Origin: Haliscomenobacteraceae bacterium
Lineage (GTDB): Bacteria > Bacteroidota > Bacteroidia > Chitinophagales > Saprospiraceae
NCBI GenBank assembly: GCA_947501115.1
Contig: CANMVX010000033.1
Coordinates: 1-41,101, forward strand
Direction of reading: 5' to 3'
Length of the DNA: 41,101 bases
The notes below the pieces were generated by a model. It was not told the DNA's origin, did not search any database, and saw only the letters and a list, made by a program, of their open reading frames with translations. This document shows, in pieces, positions 7,901 to 16,200 of this stretch. Position numbers and translations under genes: made by a program. Every line of letters begins with the position of its first letter. The first letter of the stretch is position 1.

Positions 7901-8389
7901 ATTAAGTCCAGTTCTATAATTGGATAACATATTGGAAGTGTCAGTTATATTAACCTTTGAATTAAACCTATTCACCAAATTTAAGGAGGAGGTATCAGTT
8001 TTACTCGCATATAAAGCATAAGGCACGCTCATAAGTTCTTGTGCTCCCAATACAACATAATTACTTCCCCCACTAAAATCGGCTTCTAATTTTATGAAGT
8101 GTGGAAAATCACCCCAAGCAATATCGGCAAATATTCCGCTTAAAACAGTCCCATTACCTATCTGCAAACTTATTAACCCTAATGGATCCGTTGTTTTGGT
8201 ATGGGTTTCGCTATAAACTGTTAAACCACTTATTGACCCGGAAAGTATGGATATTTTTAGACTGACCAATTTATTTGAAACAACCTCACCATTTGTATTT
8301 CTCAATATGGACTGGAAATTGATTTTCTGTGGTGCCTGCGAAAAACCTAAGAATGGCAACAAAATCAATAATATAATTCTCTGATACAT
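4946..8389 (-). CDS. Secreted modular protein 1: stalk repeats, Fn3-like modules, FISUMP domain
   Basis: 1147 residues. Signal peptide (about 1-18, LLILLPFLGFSQ). An N-terminal domain common in Bacteroidota surface proteins follows (to about 130, ending LMSVPYALYA). Residues 145-405 are a stalk of short repeats of the pattern VNIxDTSSMLxxYRTGL, interleaved three times with ETDPVFN...GITGIDTAYWN. Five fibronectin-III-like modules of about 95 residues follow (452-546, 551-646, 650-745, 750-846, 849-942), each with SDGG...RGxVW...NPT and TYYVRAYATNSxGTGYGN. Residues 949-1147 are a FISUMP domain (DIDGNTYNTVQIG, YGKLYNWY, LCPTGW, SIRCLKD). No T9SS sorting domain is visible, so the export route is unclear. 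Probable cell-surface adhesin or matrix protein. It is closely paralogous to the gene at 8595-10997. Confidence 0.85.
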   Translation of the reverse strand: MYQRIILLILLPFLGFSQAPQKINFQSILRNTNGEVVSNKLVSLKISILSGSISGLTVYSETHTKTTDPLGLISLQIGNGTVLSGIFADIAWGDFPHFIKLEADFSGGSNYVVLGAQELMSVPYALYASKTDTSSLNLVNRFNSKVNITDTSNMLSNYRTGLNIKVNIADTSSMLNPYLRKADAIGSVETDPVFNNSIAKGITGIDTAYWNRKVNISDTASMLSNYRTGLNNRVNVSDTSSMLANYRTGLNEKVNIADTSSMLNPYLRKADAIGSVETDPVFNSSVAKGITGIDTAYWNRKVNISDTSSMLTNYRTGLNKKLNILDTVSMLQPYLRDADTTAMLANYLTGINAKVNIADTSDMLNPYLRKADAIVNVETDPVFNTSIAKGITGIDTAYWNKKLNISDLPLGTTPGNMQYWNGTTWVNLAPGLPGQVISMSSTGIPSWSGAAYPTLTTSTISSITSTSANAGGNISSDGGAAVSARGLVYATTSNPTLSNTALTIGSGTGSFSGILAGLTPNTTYYLRAYATNSAGTGYGNEVIFQSLPVAVSTLVTTDASGITQTTVTSGGTISNDGGATVTERGIVYGTSTNPTTSNTKIISGSGTGSFSANVTALTPNTTYHIRSYAVNSAGTGYGNNITFQTAIPAVPSLTTRELLNITNATATGGGSITNDGGSNITAKGICWGTSPNPTITDSKTTDGTGTTTFTSFITGLSASVTYYVRAYSTNSTGTGYGNQQTFTTSSTSNTLPVVTSTSVTGLTAVQATFNGEVNSQGGGIVTERGAVWNISGNPTVNNNRVPSGSGTGVYTSILTGLNAGSNYYVRAYANNNFGISYGVEISFSTLFALPTLTTNNVISQITTASSGGNITENGGSIIAARGVVWNTSGTPTISDNKTTDGSGTGSYVSNLTSLSPSTIYYVRAYATNSTGTAYGNQQTFTTSTLSPPVTDIDGNTYNTVQIGTQVWMSENLKTSRYRNGGSIPYVVGNTDWQALRTGAWSYYDHDAANDAIYGKLYNWYTTLGDTLCPTGWGVPTDAEWTILTDYLGENGAGGGKMKSIGTNYWQAPNSGATNESGFSALPAGYRDSSGDGGSYDIRLAAFFWSATESRTLYAWDRRLYAGSSYVDRYYSVYYPKSSGFSIRCLKD
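7175..7957 (-). repeat. Coding stalk repeats in secreted protein 1
   Basis: About nine copies of a 19-20-residue unit (VNIxDTSSML...), three of them extended by a block that ends GITGIDTAYWN. DNA similarity between the long blocks is high. The paralogue at 8595-10997 has only one to two units at the same place (SKVNFSDTSSMLNPYLRK), so copy number has changed since duplication. Confidence 0.8.
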
Positions 8390-8463
8390 TATGTTGGATA
8401 TTGCGTTTTATAAGGAATAAACTGCAAGTTAAAACATTAAAATGAGAAAAAATCTGCGACTTA

Positions 8464-8507
8464 TTAACCGTAGGCAAATGGCTTGTAAGCGTTGTAAATT
8501 GCTGTAA
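8464..8507. promoter_or_regulatory. Short direct repeats upstream of secreted protein 1
   Basis: TTAACCGTAG (8464-8473) is followed by TTGTAA at 8483-8488 and 8492-8497 and CTGTAA at 8502-8507, spaced 9-10 bp, about one helical turn. They lie 75-120 bp upstream of the start at 8389. A TTAACCGTA box also occurs before the gene at 17524. Possible activator sites; unproven. Confidence 0.3.
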
Positions 8508-8580
8508 AATGCCAAATTAAGCTTTTGTTTAGAAGCTGGAATTTATCGTTAAATTTTAAATTAAAATGGTGGGTTCTCTA

Positions 8581-8610
8581 TTTAAAAGACCAAATTATAA
8601 ATCTTTTAAA
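8581..8610 (-). terminator. Candidate hairpin at the end of secreted protein 2
   Basis: TTTAAAAGA (8581-8589) and TCTTTTAAA (8602-8610) form a perfect 9-bp stem with a 12-nt loop spanning the stop codon at 8595. AT-rich, so the stability is modest. Confidence 0.4.
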
Positions 8611-10997
8611 CAACGAACAGAGACACCGGATTGCTTATGTTCTTCAATCTTGAATATACCGTCATAATAGCTACCCATGATGCGGGACCATGTGGTATTG
8701 TAGCTGTTCTCCGTAGCACTCCCAAATAAAGCATTGATAATACTTGAAGAGTAAAAATTACCATTACGGTAACGATAACCAATAGGGAGTGCTGAAAAGC
8801 CTGATTCATTTGTTGCTCCCGTATTAGGACTCTCCCAATAAGTGGTTCCAGTAACCTTCATTTTGCCCCCAGCTACACTTTCACCGCCAAGATAATTTGT
8901 CAATTCCGTAAATTCAGCGTCATTTGGCACATGCCAACCTGTGGGACATAGCGTATCGCCTTGCGTGGTGTACCAGTTGTATAATTTTCCATAAATAGCA
9001 TTGTTTGTTTCATCGTGGTTATAATAACTCCAAGCTCCTGTGGTTAGAGCTAGCCAGTCCGTATTTCCTAATACATATGGGATATTTCCCCCATTTCTGT
9101 ATCGTGAGGTTTTTAAGTTCTCACTCATCCAGACTTGTGAGCCTATCTGAACTGTATTGTAGGTATTGCCATCAATATCTGTAACTGGCGGTGACAAAGT
9201 TGTTGTGGTAAAGGTTTGTTGGTTACCATACGCTGTGCCTGTGCTATTAGTTGCATACGCACGCACATAATAAATAGTGCCAGGACTTAATGCAATGAGG
9301 TTACTAACATAAGAACCCGTCCCAGAACCATCCGTAGTTTTACTATCAGTTATCGTTGGTGTTCCCGTGGTATTCCAAACCACCCCTCTTGTTGTTATTG
9401 TTGAACCTCCGCTATCGGTAACATTACCTCCACTACTGGCTGTCGTACTTTGTGCAATTATATTGCTAGTAGTTAAAATTGCTGTTCCAAATATGGTAGT
9501 AAAAGGTATTTCTAAACCGTAGCTTATTCCAAAACTATTCAAAGCATAAGCCCTCACATAATAGTTGCTCCCCCCACTCAAACCTGTGATTGTTGCCGTA
9601 TAAACCCCTGTTCCAGCACCTGATGGAATTCGGTTGCTATTCACGGTGGGATTTCCACTAGAATTCCACACTGCGCCCCTTTCCGTGACTGTTCCCCCTC
9701 CCTGACTGTTTACCTCTGCATTAAAGGTGGCTTGATTTTGGGTTAATCCTATTACACTAGTTGATGTCACCACAGGTAAGGTATTGGAAGGGGAACTGGT
9801 AGTGAAAGTTTTTTGATTCCCATATCCCGTCCCTAGACTATTTATGGCATAAGAACGAATATAGTAAGTCGTATTAGGTGTCAAAGCGGTGACATTAACA
9901 CTGAAACTCCCCGTTCCACTGCCACTGGTTACTTTTGTATTTAAGGTAGTAGGATTGGTGGAAGTTCCATAAACAATACCCCTCTCTGTGATTGTTGCTC
10001 CTCCGTCATTACTTATAGTTCCACCTGATGTTACCGTTGTTTGGGTAATCCCCGACGCATCGGTGGTAACTAAGGTAGGGATAGATACAGGTAAAGTTTG
10101 AAAGATAACTTCATTACCATAACCCGTACCGGCGCTATTGGTAGCATAGGCACGGATATAATATGTCGTGTTTGGCGTAAGTCCGGTCAGTGTTCCTGAA
10201 AAGCTGCCTGTTCCAGAACCAATGGTTAATATCGTATTTGAAAGGGTGGGATTGGATGTTGTTGCATAAACCAATCCATGAACGGAGATTGCTACACCAC
10301 CATCGGAAGTGATATTACCCCCACCATTAACAGAAGTTGAGGTTATGGAAGATATGGAAGAGGTGGTTAGCGTTGGGTAAGAAGCACCCGACCAGGAGGG
10401 TATGCCATTTGTTAAAATTAATGTTTGTCCATTTTGACCCGGAGCAAGATTAACCCAAGTTGTTCCATTCCAGTATTGTATGTTGCCAAGGGTAGTTCCT
10501 AATGGAATTTCAGATTTTCTCAAATAGGGATTAAGCATTGAAGAGGTGTCAGAAAAATTAACCTTTGAATTAAACCTATTCACCAAATTTAAGGAGGAGG
10601 TATCAGTTTTACTTGCATATAAAGCATAAGGCACGCTCATAAGTTCTTGTGTTCCCAACATAACATAATTGCTTCCCCCACTAAAATCGGCTTCTAATTT
10701 GATGAAGTGTGGAAAATCACCCCAACTAATAATAGAAAATACACCACTTAAAACAGTTCCATTACCTATCTGCAAGCTAATTAATCCAGATGGATCCGTT
10801 GTTTTGGTATGGGTTTCCGTATAAACTATTGAACCGCTTATCGAACCAGATAGAATAGATATTTTTAAACTGACCAATTTATTTGCAACAACCTCACCAT
10901 TGGTATTACGCAATATAGATTGAAAATTGATTTTCTGTGGAGCTTGGGAAAAAGCAAAGATTGGAAAAAGGATAAGAAGTATGACTTTTGAATACAT
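8595..10997 (-). CDS. Secreted modular protein 2: Fn3-like modules, FISUMP domain
   Basis: 800 residues. It is nearly the same as protein 1 over its signal peptide and N-terminal domain (1-147), and then has a much shorter stalk. Four fibronectin-III-like modules span about 207-301, 306-400, 406-501 and 505-598. The FISUMP domain is at 605-800 and ends SVRCLKDL. The FISUMP part differs from protein 1 in its last 70 residues (YRYRNGNFYSSS...), so the predicted exposed tip is the variable part. The two genes are in tandem, 205 bp apart, and clearly arose by duplication. Secreted or surface location is inferred from the signal peptide; the function is probably adhesion or matrix. Confidence 0.85.
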   Translation of the reverse strand: MYSKVILLILFPIFAFSQAPQKINFQSILRNTNGEVVANKLVSLKISILSGSISGSIVYTETHTKTTDPSGLISLQIGNGTVLSGVFSIISWGDFPHFIKLEADFSGGSNYVMLGTQELMSVPYALYASKTDTSSLNLVNRFNSKVNFSDTSSMLNPYLRKSEIPLGTTLGNIQYWNGTTWVNLAPGQNGQTLILTNGIPSWSGASYPTLTTSSISSITSTSVNGGGNITSDGGVAISVHGLVYATTSNPTLSNTILTIGSGTGSFSGTLTGLTPNTTYYIRAYATNSAGTGYGNEVIFQTLPVSIPTLVTTDASGITQTTVTSGGTISNDGGATITERGIVYGTSTNPTTLNTKVTSGSGTGSFSVNVTALTPNTTYYIRSYAINSLGTGYGNQKTFTTSSPSNTLPVVTSTSVIGLTQNQATFNAEVNSQGGGTVTERGAVWNSSGNPTVNSNRIPSGAGTGVYTATITGLSGGSNYYVRAYALNSFGISYGLEIPFTTIFGTAILTTSNIIAQSTTASSGGNVTDSGGSTITTRGVVWNTTGTPTITDSKTTDGSGTGSYVSNLIALSPGTIYYVRAYATNSTGTAYGNQQTFTTTTLSPPVTDIDGNTYNTVQIGSQVWMSENLKTSRYRNGGNIPYVLGNTDWLALTTGAWSYYNHDETNNAIYGKLYNWYTTQGDTLCPTGWHVPNDAEFTELTNYLGGESVAGGKMKVTGTTYWESPNTGATNESGFSALPIGYRYRNGNFYSSSIINALFGSATENSYNTTWSRIMGSYYDGIFKIEEHKQSGVSVRCLKDL

Positions 10998-11032
10998 GAT
11001 TTTGGATTTTTATTTGCTATCGAGGTAATTTT

Positions 11033-11064
11033 CAAAGATATACATTTTATTTGTTAACTAGAAA
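11033..11064 (-). promoter_or_regulatory. Candidate Bacteroidota promoter for secreted protein 2
   Basis: On the minus strand TATCTTTG (11040-11033) matches the TAnnTTTG -10 box exactly. TTTC (11064-11061) lies 20 bp upstream in place of the TTTG -33 box. This predicts a 5' leader of about 28 nt before the ATG at 10997. Confidence 0.5.
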
Positions 11065-11150
11065 AAATCATACCATCCTTTCTTATATTTAGGAAGGGAA
11101 AAACTATTCCCCTAATATCCAAGCCAATCAATAAGATAACCTAAAAACCC

Positions 11151-13121
11151 TTGCTGTTGAAAGTCCTTTCAAAATCAAGATTTAAGATCGGCGCAGAATG
11201 CCCAAATAAACTCCATTTCACCCACCATAGCAATCTATATCCCAGCACCAAGGAGGATGATACCTTTTTGCAAGCCTTGGCACAAGGTGGCTTTCAGGTG
11301 GAGGAACTGGCAAGGATGCATTATCCGGGTGGACATCTGGTGGATAATCCCCATCACGATTATATTGGTTCAGCAAAGGTGACCGCAGAACTTTTGCAGA
11401 ATGATAATTTGGTTATCTATGAGGCAGCCTTTTTATTTGATGACCTCTTTATCAGAACGGATGTATTGGTCAAAAACGGAAGTCATATTGACCTGATTGA
11501 GGTGAAGGCCAAACTTTTTGACCCCCATTTATTCATTGGGAAAAGAGGTGGACTTGTCAGCAGCTGGAAACCTTATCTCTTTGATTTGGCCTTCCAGAAA
11601 TATGTCCTTACCCATGCCTTTCCAACATTTAAGGTGACAGCTCATTTGATGATGGCAGATAAGAACAAGAGAGCCTCCGTTGATGGTCTCAATCAGTTTT
11701 TCCGTGTCCCAAATCCGAAGGTTTCTGACCCCAGAACCGGAATCATCAAAAAGGTTCAAACCCTGGAAGAAACAGGAGATAGTGTTCTTTCGGTTATCAA
11801 TGTGGATAGCCTTATTCAGGAGATTCTGGAAGATAAACATACGGTGCTTGATGGTCATACCTTTGCCACAACAATTAAGTTCCTGGCTGAGACCTACCAA
11901 TCAGGGAAATATCCTCATTGGCCAACCCAATATGGCTCTTGTAAAAATTGTGAATTTCGTGCCACAGACCAACAGTTGCAAGAAGGCAAAAGGTCAGGTT
12001 TTCATGATTGCATGGAAAGGCATCACAGATGGCCGGTAAATAAACACAAATCACCCAATATTTTTGAAATCTGGAATTTCAGGAGCAATGTTATAAGTAA
12101 GTTATTTAGAGAAAACAGATTTTTCATGGACCAACTCACAGAGGATGATTTAAAGGTGGAAATCAAACCCCAGGAAATATCATCCTCTGAAAGAAGATGG
12201 CTTCAGGTACAAAAGGCTGCCAGCAAGGATGAAACCATTTATTGCCTCAAGGAGGAATTGAAGGCAGAAATGGATAAATGGAAATATCCCCTGCATTTCA
12301 TTGATTTTGAAACCAGTGCGGTGGCACTTCCCTTCACAAGGGGTAGAAGACCTTATGAACAGGTGGCATTTCAGTTCTCCCATCATCAACTTGAGGAAGA
12401 TGGAACCGTTCGACATGCGTCAGAATTCATCAGCAATCAACCTGGGGAATTCCCCAACTTTGACTTTGCAAGGGCATTAAGGGCTTCCCTTTGTCAGGAT
12501 GCTGGAACCATTTTCATGTTTGCAAGCCATGAGAACACCATCCTCAATGCCATCATCGAACAATTAAGGGAAAGTGAGGAAGGAGACAAGGAGGAACTCA
12601 TTCTTTTCCTTAAATCCATCTCTGTTTCCAAATCTGATAGTGTGGAAAAATGGAAAGGAAAAAGAGCGATGGTGGATTTACGGAATATAGTGCTGAAATA
12701 TTATTATAATCCTCACACCAGGGGTTCCAATTCCATCAAGGCAGTTCTACCGGCAGCATTACAGAGTAGCAATTTCCTTCGTGACAAATATGCCAGACCA
12801 TTAAGAGAAATAGGCTTGAGCAGCCTTAATTTCAGCGAAAACCATACCTGGTTGCAGGAAAATGATGGGCAAATGGTCAGCCCATATAAAATGCTTCCAC
12901 CATTGTTTGAGGGCTGGAACGAGGAAGAAATGGAGGAGACCTTATCAGAAATAGATGGCATTGCAGATGGGGGAATGGCGCTAACAGCTTACGCCAAACT
13001 CCAATATGTGGATATGAGCGAAAAGGAAAGGGAGGAACTTACCCTAGGATTAAAGAAATACTGCGAACTTGACACCCTGGCTATGGTCATGATTTATGAG
13101 CATTTTAGGGAGGTGGTTTGA
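11151..13121 (+). CDS. DUF2779 nuclease: Cas4-like plus DEDD exonuclease
   Basis: 656 residues. The N-terminal half is a PD-(D/E)XK nuclease: D103 in RTDVLV, then IEVKAKL near 114-119. Four cysteines (C17 in AECPNK, a CKNC pair near 264-267, and one near 286 in HDCMERHH) match the Fe-S cluster layout of Cas4/AddB-type nucleases. The C-terminal half opens with LHFIDFETSAV (near 382-392), the D-x-E motif of a DEDD/RNase H-like exonuclease, and continues with FMFASHENTIL and a late LKKYCELDTLAMVMIY segment. The first codon is TTG at 11151 or, more in line with the family (KVLSKSRFKIG), TTG at 11157. DUF2779 proteins are linked to DNA processing; the exact role is unknown. It is alone here, flanked by surface-protein genes. 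Confidence 0.85.
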   Translation: MLLKVLSKSRFKIGAECPNKLHFTHHSNLYPSTKEDDTFLQALAQGGFQVEELARMHYPGGHLVDNPHHDYIGSAKVTAELLQNDNLVIYEAAFLFDDLFIRTDVLVKNGSHIDLIEVKAKLFDPHLFIGKRGGLVSSWKPYLFDLAFQKYVLTHAFPTFKVTAHLMMADKNKRASVDGLNQFFRVPNPKVSDPRTGIIKKVQTLEETGDSVLSVINVDSLIQEILEDKHTVLDGHTFATTIKFLAETYQSGKYPHWPTQYGSCKNCEFRATDQQLQEGKRSGFHDCMERHHRWPVNKHKSPNIFEIWNFRSNVISKLFRENRFFMDQLTEDDLKVEIKPQEISSSERRWLQVQKAASKDETIYCLKEELKAEMDKWKYPLHFIDFETSAVALPFTRGRRPYEQVAFQFSHHQLEEDGTVRHASEFISNQPGEFPNFDFARALRASLCQDAGTIFMFASHENTILNAIIEQLRESEEGDKEELILFLKSISVSKSDSVEKWKGKRAMVDLRNIVLKYYYNPHTRGSNSIKAVLPAALQSSNFLRDKYARPLREIGLSSLNFSENHTWLQENDGQMVSPYKMLPPLFEGWNEEEMEETLSEIDGIADGGMALTAYAKLQYVDMSEKEREELTLGLKKYCELDTLAMVMIYEHFREVV

Positions 13122-13159
13122 GAAAATTGCTTTTAGGGGTTATAGGGTTGTACTTATAT

Positions 13160-13224
13160 TGAAATAATTATCATTTCAAATCCTTATTTCAAAAGTTGAT
13201 TACAACTCCTCATTTGAAAATAAG
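13160..13224. terminator. Two adjacent dyads between convergent genes
   Basis: Arms TTGAAATAAT and ATCATTTCAA (13160-13180) form a near-perfect palindrome like the one at 1930-1951. Directly after it, CTTATTTCAAA (13183-13193) with AGTTG/CAACT nested inside pairs imperfectly with TTTGAAAATAAG (13213-13224). Both lie between the stops at 13121 (+) and 13261 (-), so a two-way terminator is the simplest reading. Confidence 0.5.
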
Positions 13225-13260
13225 TTAAGAATTTTATAAATAACCTTGCTGATAAAATAG

Positions 13261-16200
13261 TCAATCCTTGATGCAGCGGACGGAAAACCCAAATCGCTTA
13301 ATGAGGTCATCCCTGAACACATTGCCAGTGCTGCTGTTTAGGTTGCGGAAAAAAGCACTGAAGCTGTTGTTCTCAGTAGCACTCCAGAAGAAAGCGTTGT
13401 CTCTAATATTGATGAAATTACCAAAGTTAATACGACAACCACCTGGGAGAGCGGAAAAACCGCTTTCGGTCGTTGCGCTGGTAATAGGATTATTCCAATA
13501 GGTTGTCCCCGTAGCTTTCATCTTGCCCCCCGCTACACTTTCTCCCCCAAGATAATTGGTTACAGTTGTCCATTCAGCATCTGTGGGGACGTGCCAACCG
13601 TTTGGACAAAGTCCTCTATTGTCAGCTACTGCATACCAATTGTATAACTTCCCATAAATGGCGTCATTGGCATTATCATTGTTGTATATGGTATAAGCAC
13701 CGCTGGTCGTACTTGACCAAGTTCCGTTGTTAAGCTCGGTTGGAATGGCATCGCCGTTTTTGTACTTGCTCACCTTCAGGTTGCTCCTTAGCCAGCATTG
13801 GGTGCCAATTAATACTGTATTATAAGTATTTCCATCAATGTCTTTAACCGTTGGTGTGCCTGGGCAAGGAATATTCACTGCAGTAGATGAATTAGATGTG
13901 GTAACCGTTACCTCATTCCCATATCCAGTTCTTGCACTATTGGTGGCATAAGCTCTAACGTAATAGGTAGTATTTGGTAACAGACCTGTTAAGGATGAAC
14001 TGAATGTCCCTATGCCTGAGCCATTATTTGTTTTTGTTGTCAAGGAAATGGTAGGATTTGCGATAGTTGACCATATCACTCCTCTTGAGGTAACGGCTGA
14101 ACCTCCGTCTGCACTTATATTCCCTCCGGAAATTGATGTTGTCGATGTTATCGCTGAAATTGACGTTGTTGTTACCGTTGGAGGAATTAAGCCTGTTGTA
14201 AAGGTTATTTCATTCCCATATCCCGTTCCAGTACTATTGGTGGCATATGTTCTTATATAATATTTTTGATTGGGTTTAAGACTATTTAAAAATCCAGAAA
14301 AATCACCTAACCCTTTATCATTTGGATAATAAATTGAAACACAATTACTTTTATTTTTGTAAATTGAATTAATGGCGAATATATCTCCAACACTAAGTCC
14401 GTAATCTTGTCCCAAGGATGTGCCGGGAGCCGCGGGGGGTGACTTTATGCTTATAGTAGGCATCCCGTTTGAAGAGAAAGTAAAAGCGCCATAATGCATT
14501 ATGGATTCGTAATCATACTGACCTACGGGTAAAATATTTCCTAATCCTTTATCAAAAGCATATTTATATTCATCTACTATATTATCGTAAAGAATACTTA
14601 TGTAAGTATCTCTGTCATTTCTTTGATGTTCATGCCACATTCCAATTGCATGTCCAATTTCGTGAATAATTTTAACAGTACGACATGTATTAACATTTAT
14701 TACTTGTCTACCTCCAATCATACCTAGGTTTGCATAACATCGATTTTTATCGTCTTCCATGAATTCAACGTAATTTGTTTCGTTAGTGCGAGGAATAAAA
14801 GTAATGTTTGTTTGATTATTTGTAATTTTAATCGCTTCTAAAATATCATTTGTTTCAGAATGATTATTACTAATGGTGTAGGGAATTATTCCGTTAGGCC
14901 ATCTAAGGGATTTGATAGAATGAATATTCCCTTTTTCTAATTTAATTAAATCAAATTCCTTTTCACTAAATAATAAAATATCATCACTCCAAAATACTAG
15001 TCCGTTTTCAATTTCAACATTAATTTCTTGCTCAATACTAGATTCCGAAAATTGAACCTTTATCTTTTCGAATCTTTTTTTCTCATTTCCTTTAATTTCT
15101 AAATTTTTTCTCGAAATTTCATTTGTATCTATATCATTATAAGATTTATGTTTATGTGAATCAGTAAATAAGCTATCTCTATTATATTGATCTAAATCAT
15201 TTTGATTAAATGGTAAAGTTGGTTTTCCACAATTATTTATTACCACCCCTCTTTCGATAATCGGGCTACCTCCATCAAAAACTACTTTTCCCTTATATTT
15301 TGAAAAGATAGATTCAAAAGTATCAATTGAAATTGTCACAACTGTTGGTAATGAATTATTTATAAATTTCAGTTCTTCGCCATAACCAGTGCCTGCACTA
15401 TTTGTAGCATAAGCTCTAACATAGTATGTAGTATTTGGTGACAGACCTGTTAAGGATGAACTGAAAGTTCCATTACCTATGCCATTGCTTGTTTTTGTTG
15501 TCAAAGATATGGTAGGATTTGCGCTGGTTGACCATACCACTCCTCTTGAAGTAACAGCTGAACCACCATCTAAACTTACATTCCCTCCTGAAATTGATGT
15601 TGTAGACGTTGTAGCTGAAATTGTCAACGTTGTTACCGTTGGAGGAACTCCAGTTGAATTTGTTGTAAAGGTTATTTCATTTCCATATCCCGTTCCAACA
15701 CTATTGGTAGCATAAGCCCTAATATAGTAGACAGTGTTTGGAGACAGACCTGTTATGGATGAGCTGAATGTTCCGGCACCTGTGCCATTACTTGTTTTTG
15801 TTGTCAAAGATATAGTAGGATTTATACTCGTTGACCATACCACACCTCTAGAGGTAATAGCTGAACCTCCATCTGAACTTATATTCCCTCCTGAATTGGC
15901 AGTTGTAGACGTTATCGCTGAAATTGAAGCCGTTGTTATCGTTGGAAGAACAATTGTTGAACTTGTTTTAAAGATGACTTGATTTCCATAACCTGTTCCA
16001 GCACTATTGTTAGCATAAGACCTAACATAGTAGGTAGTGTTTGGAGTTAGACCTGTTAGAGATGAACTGAATGTTCCGGTACCTGTTCCATTACTTGTTT
16101 TTGTTGTCAAAGAAATAGTAGGATTTGCACTGGTTGACCATACCACTCCTCTTGTTGTAACAGCTGAACCTCCATCTGAACTTATATTCCCTCCGGAAGT

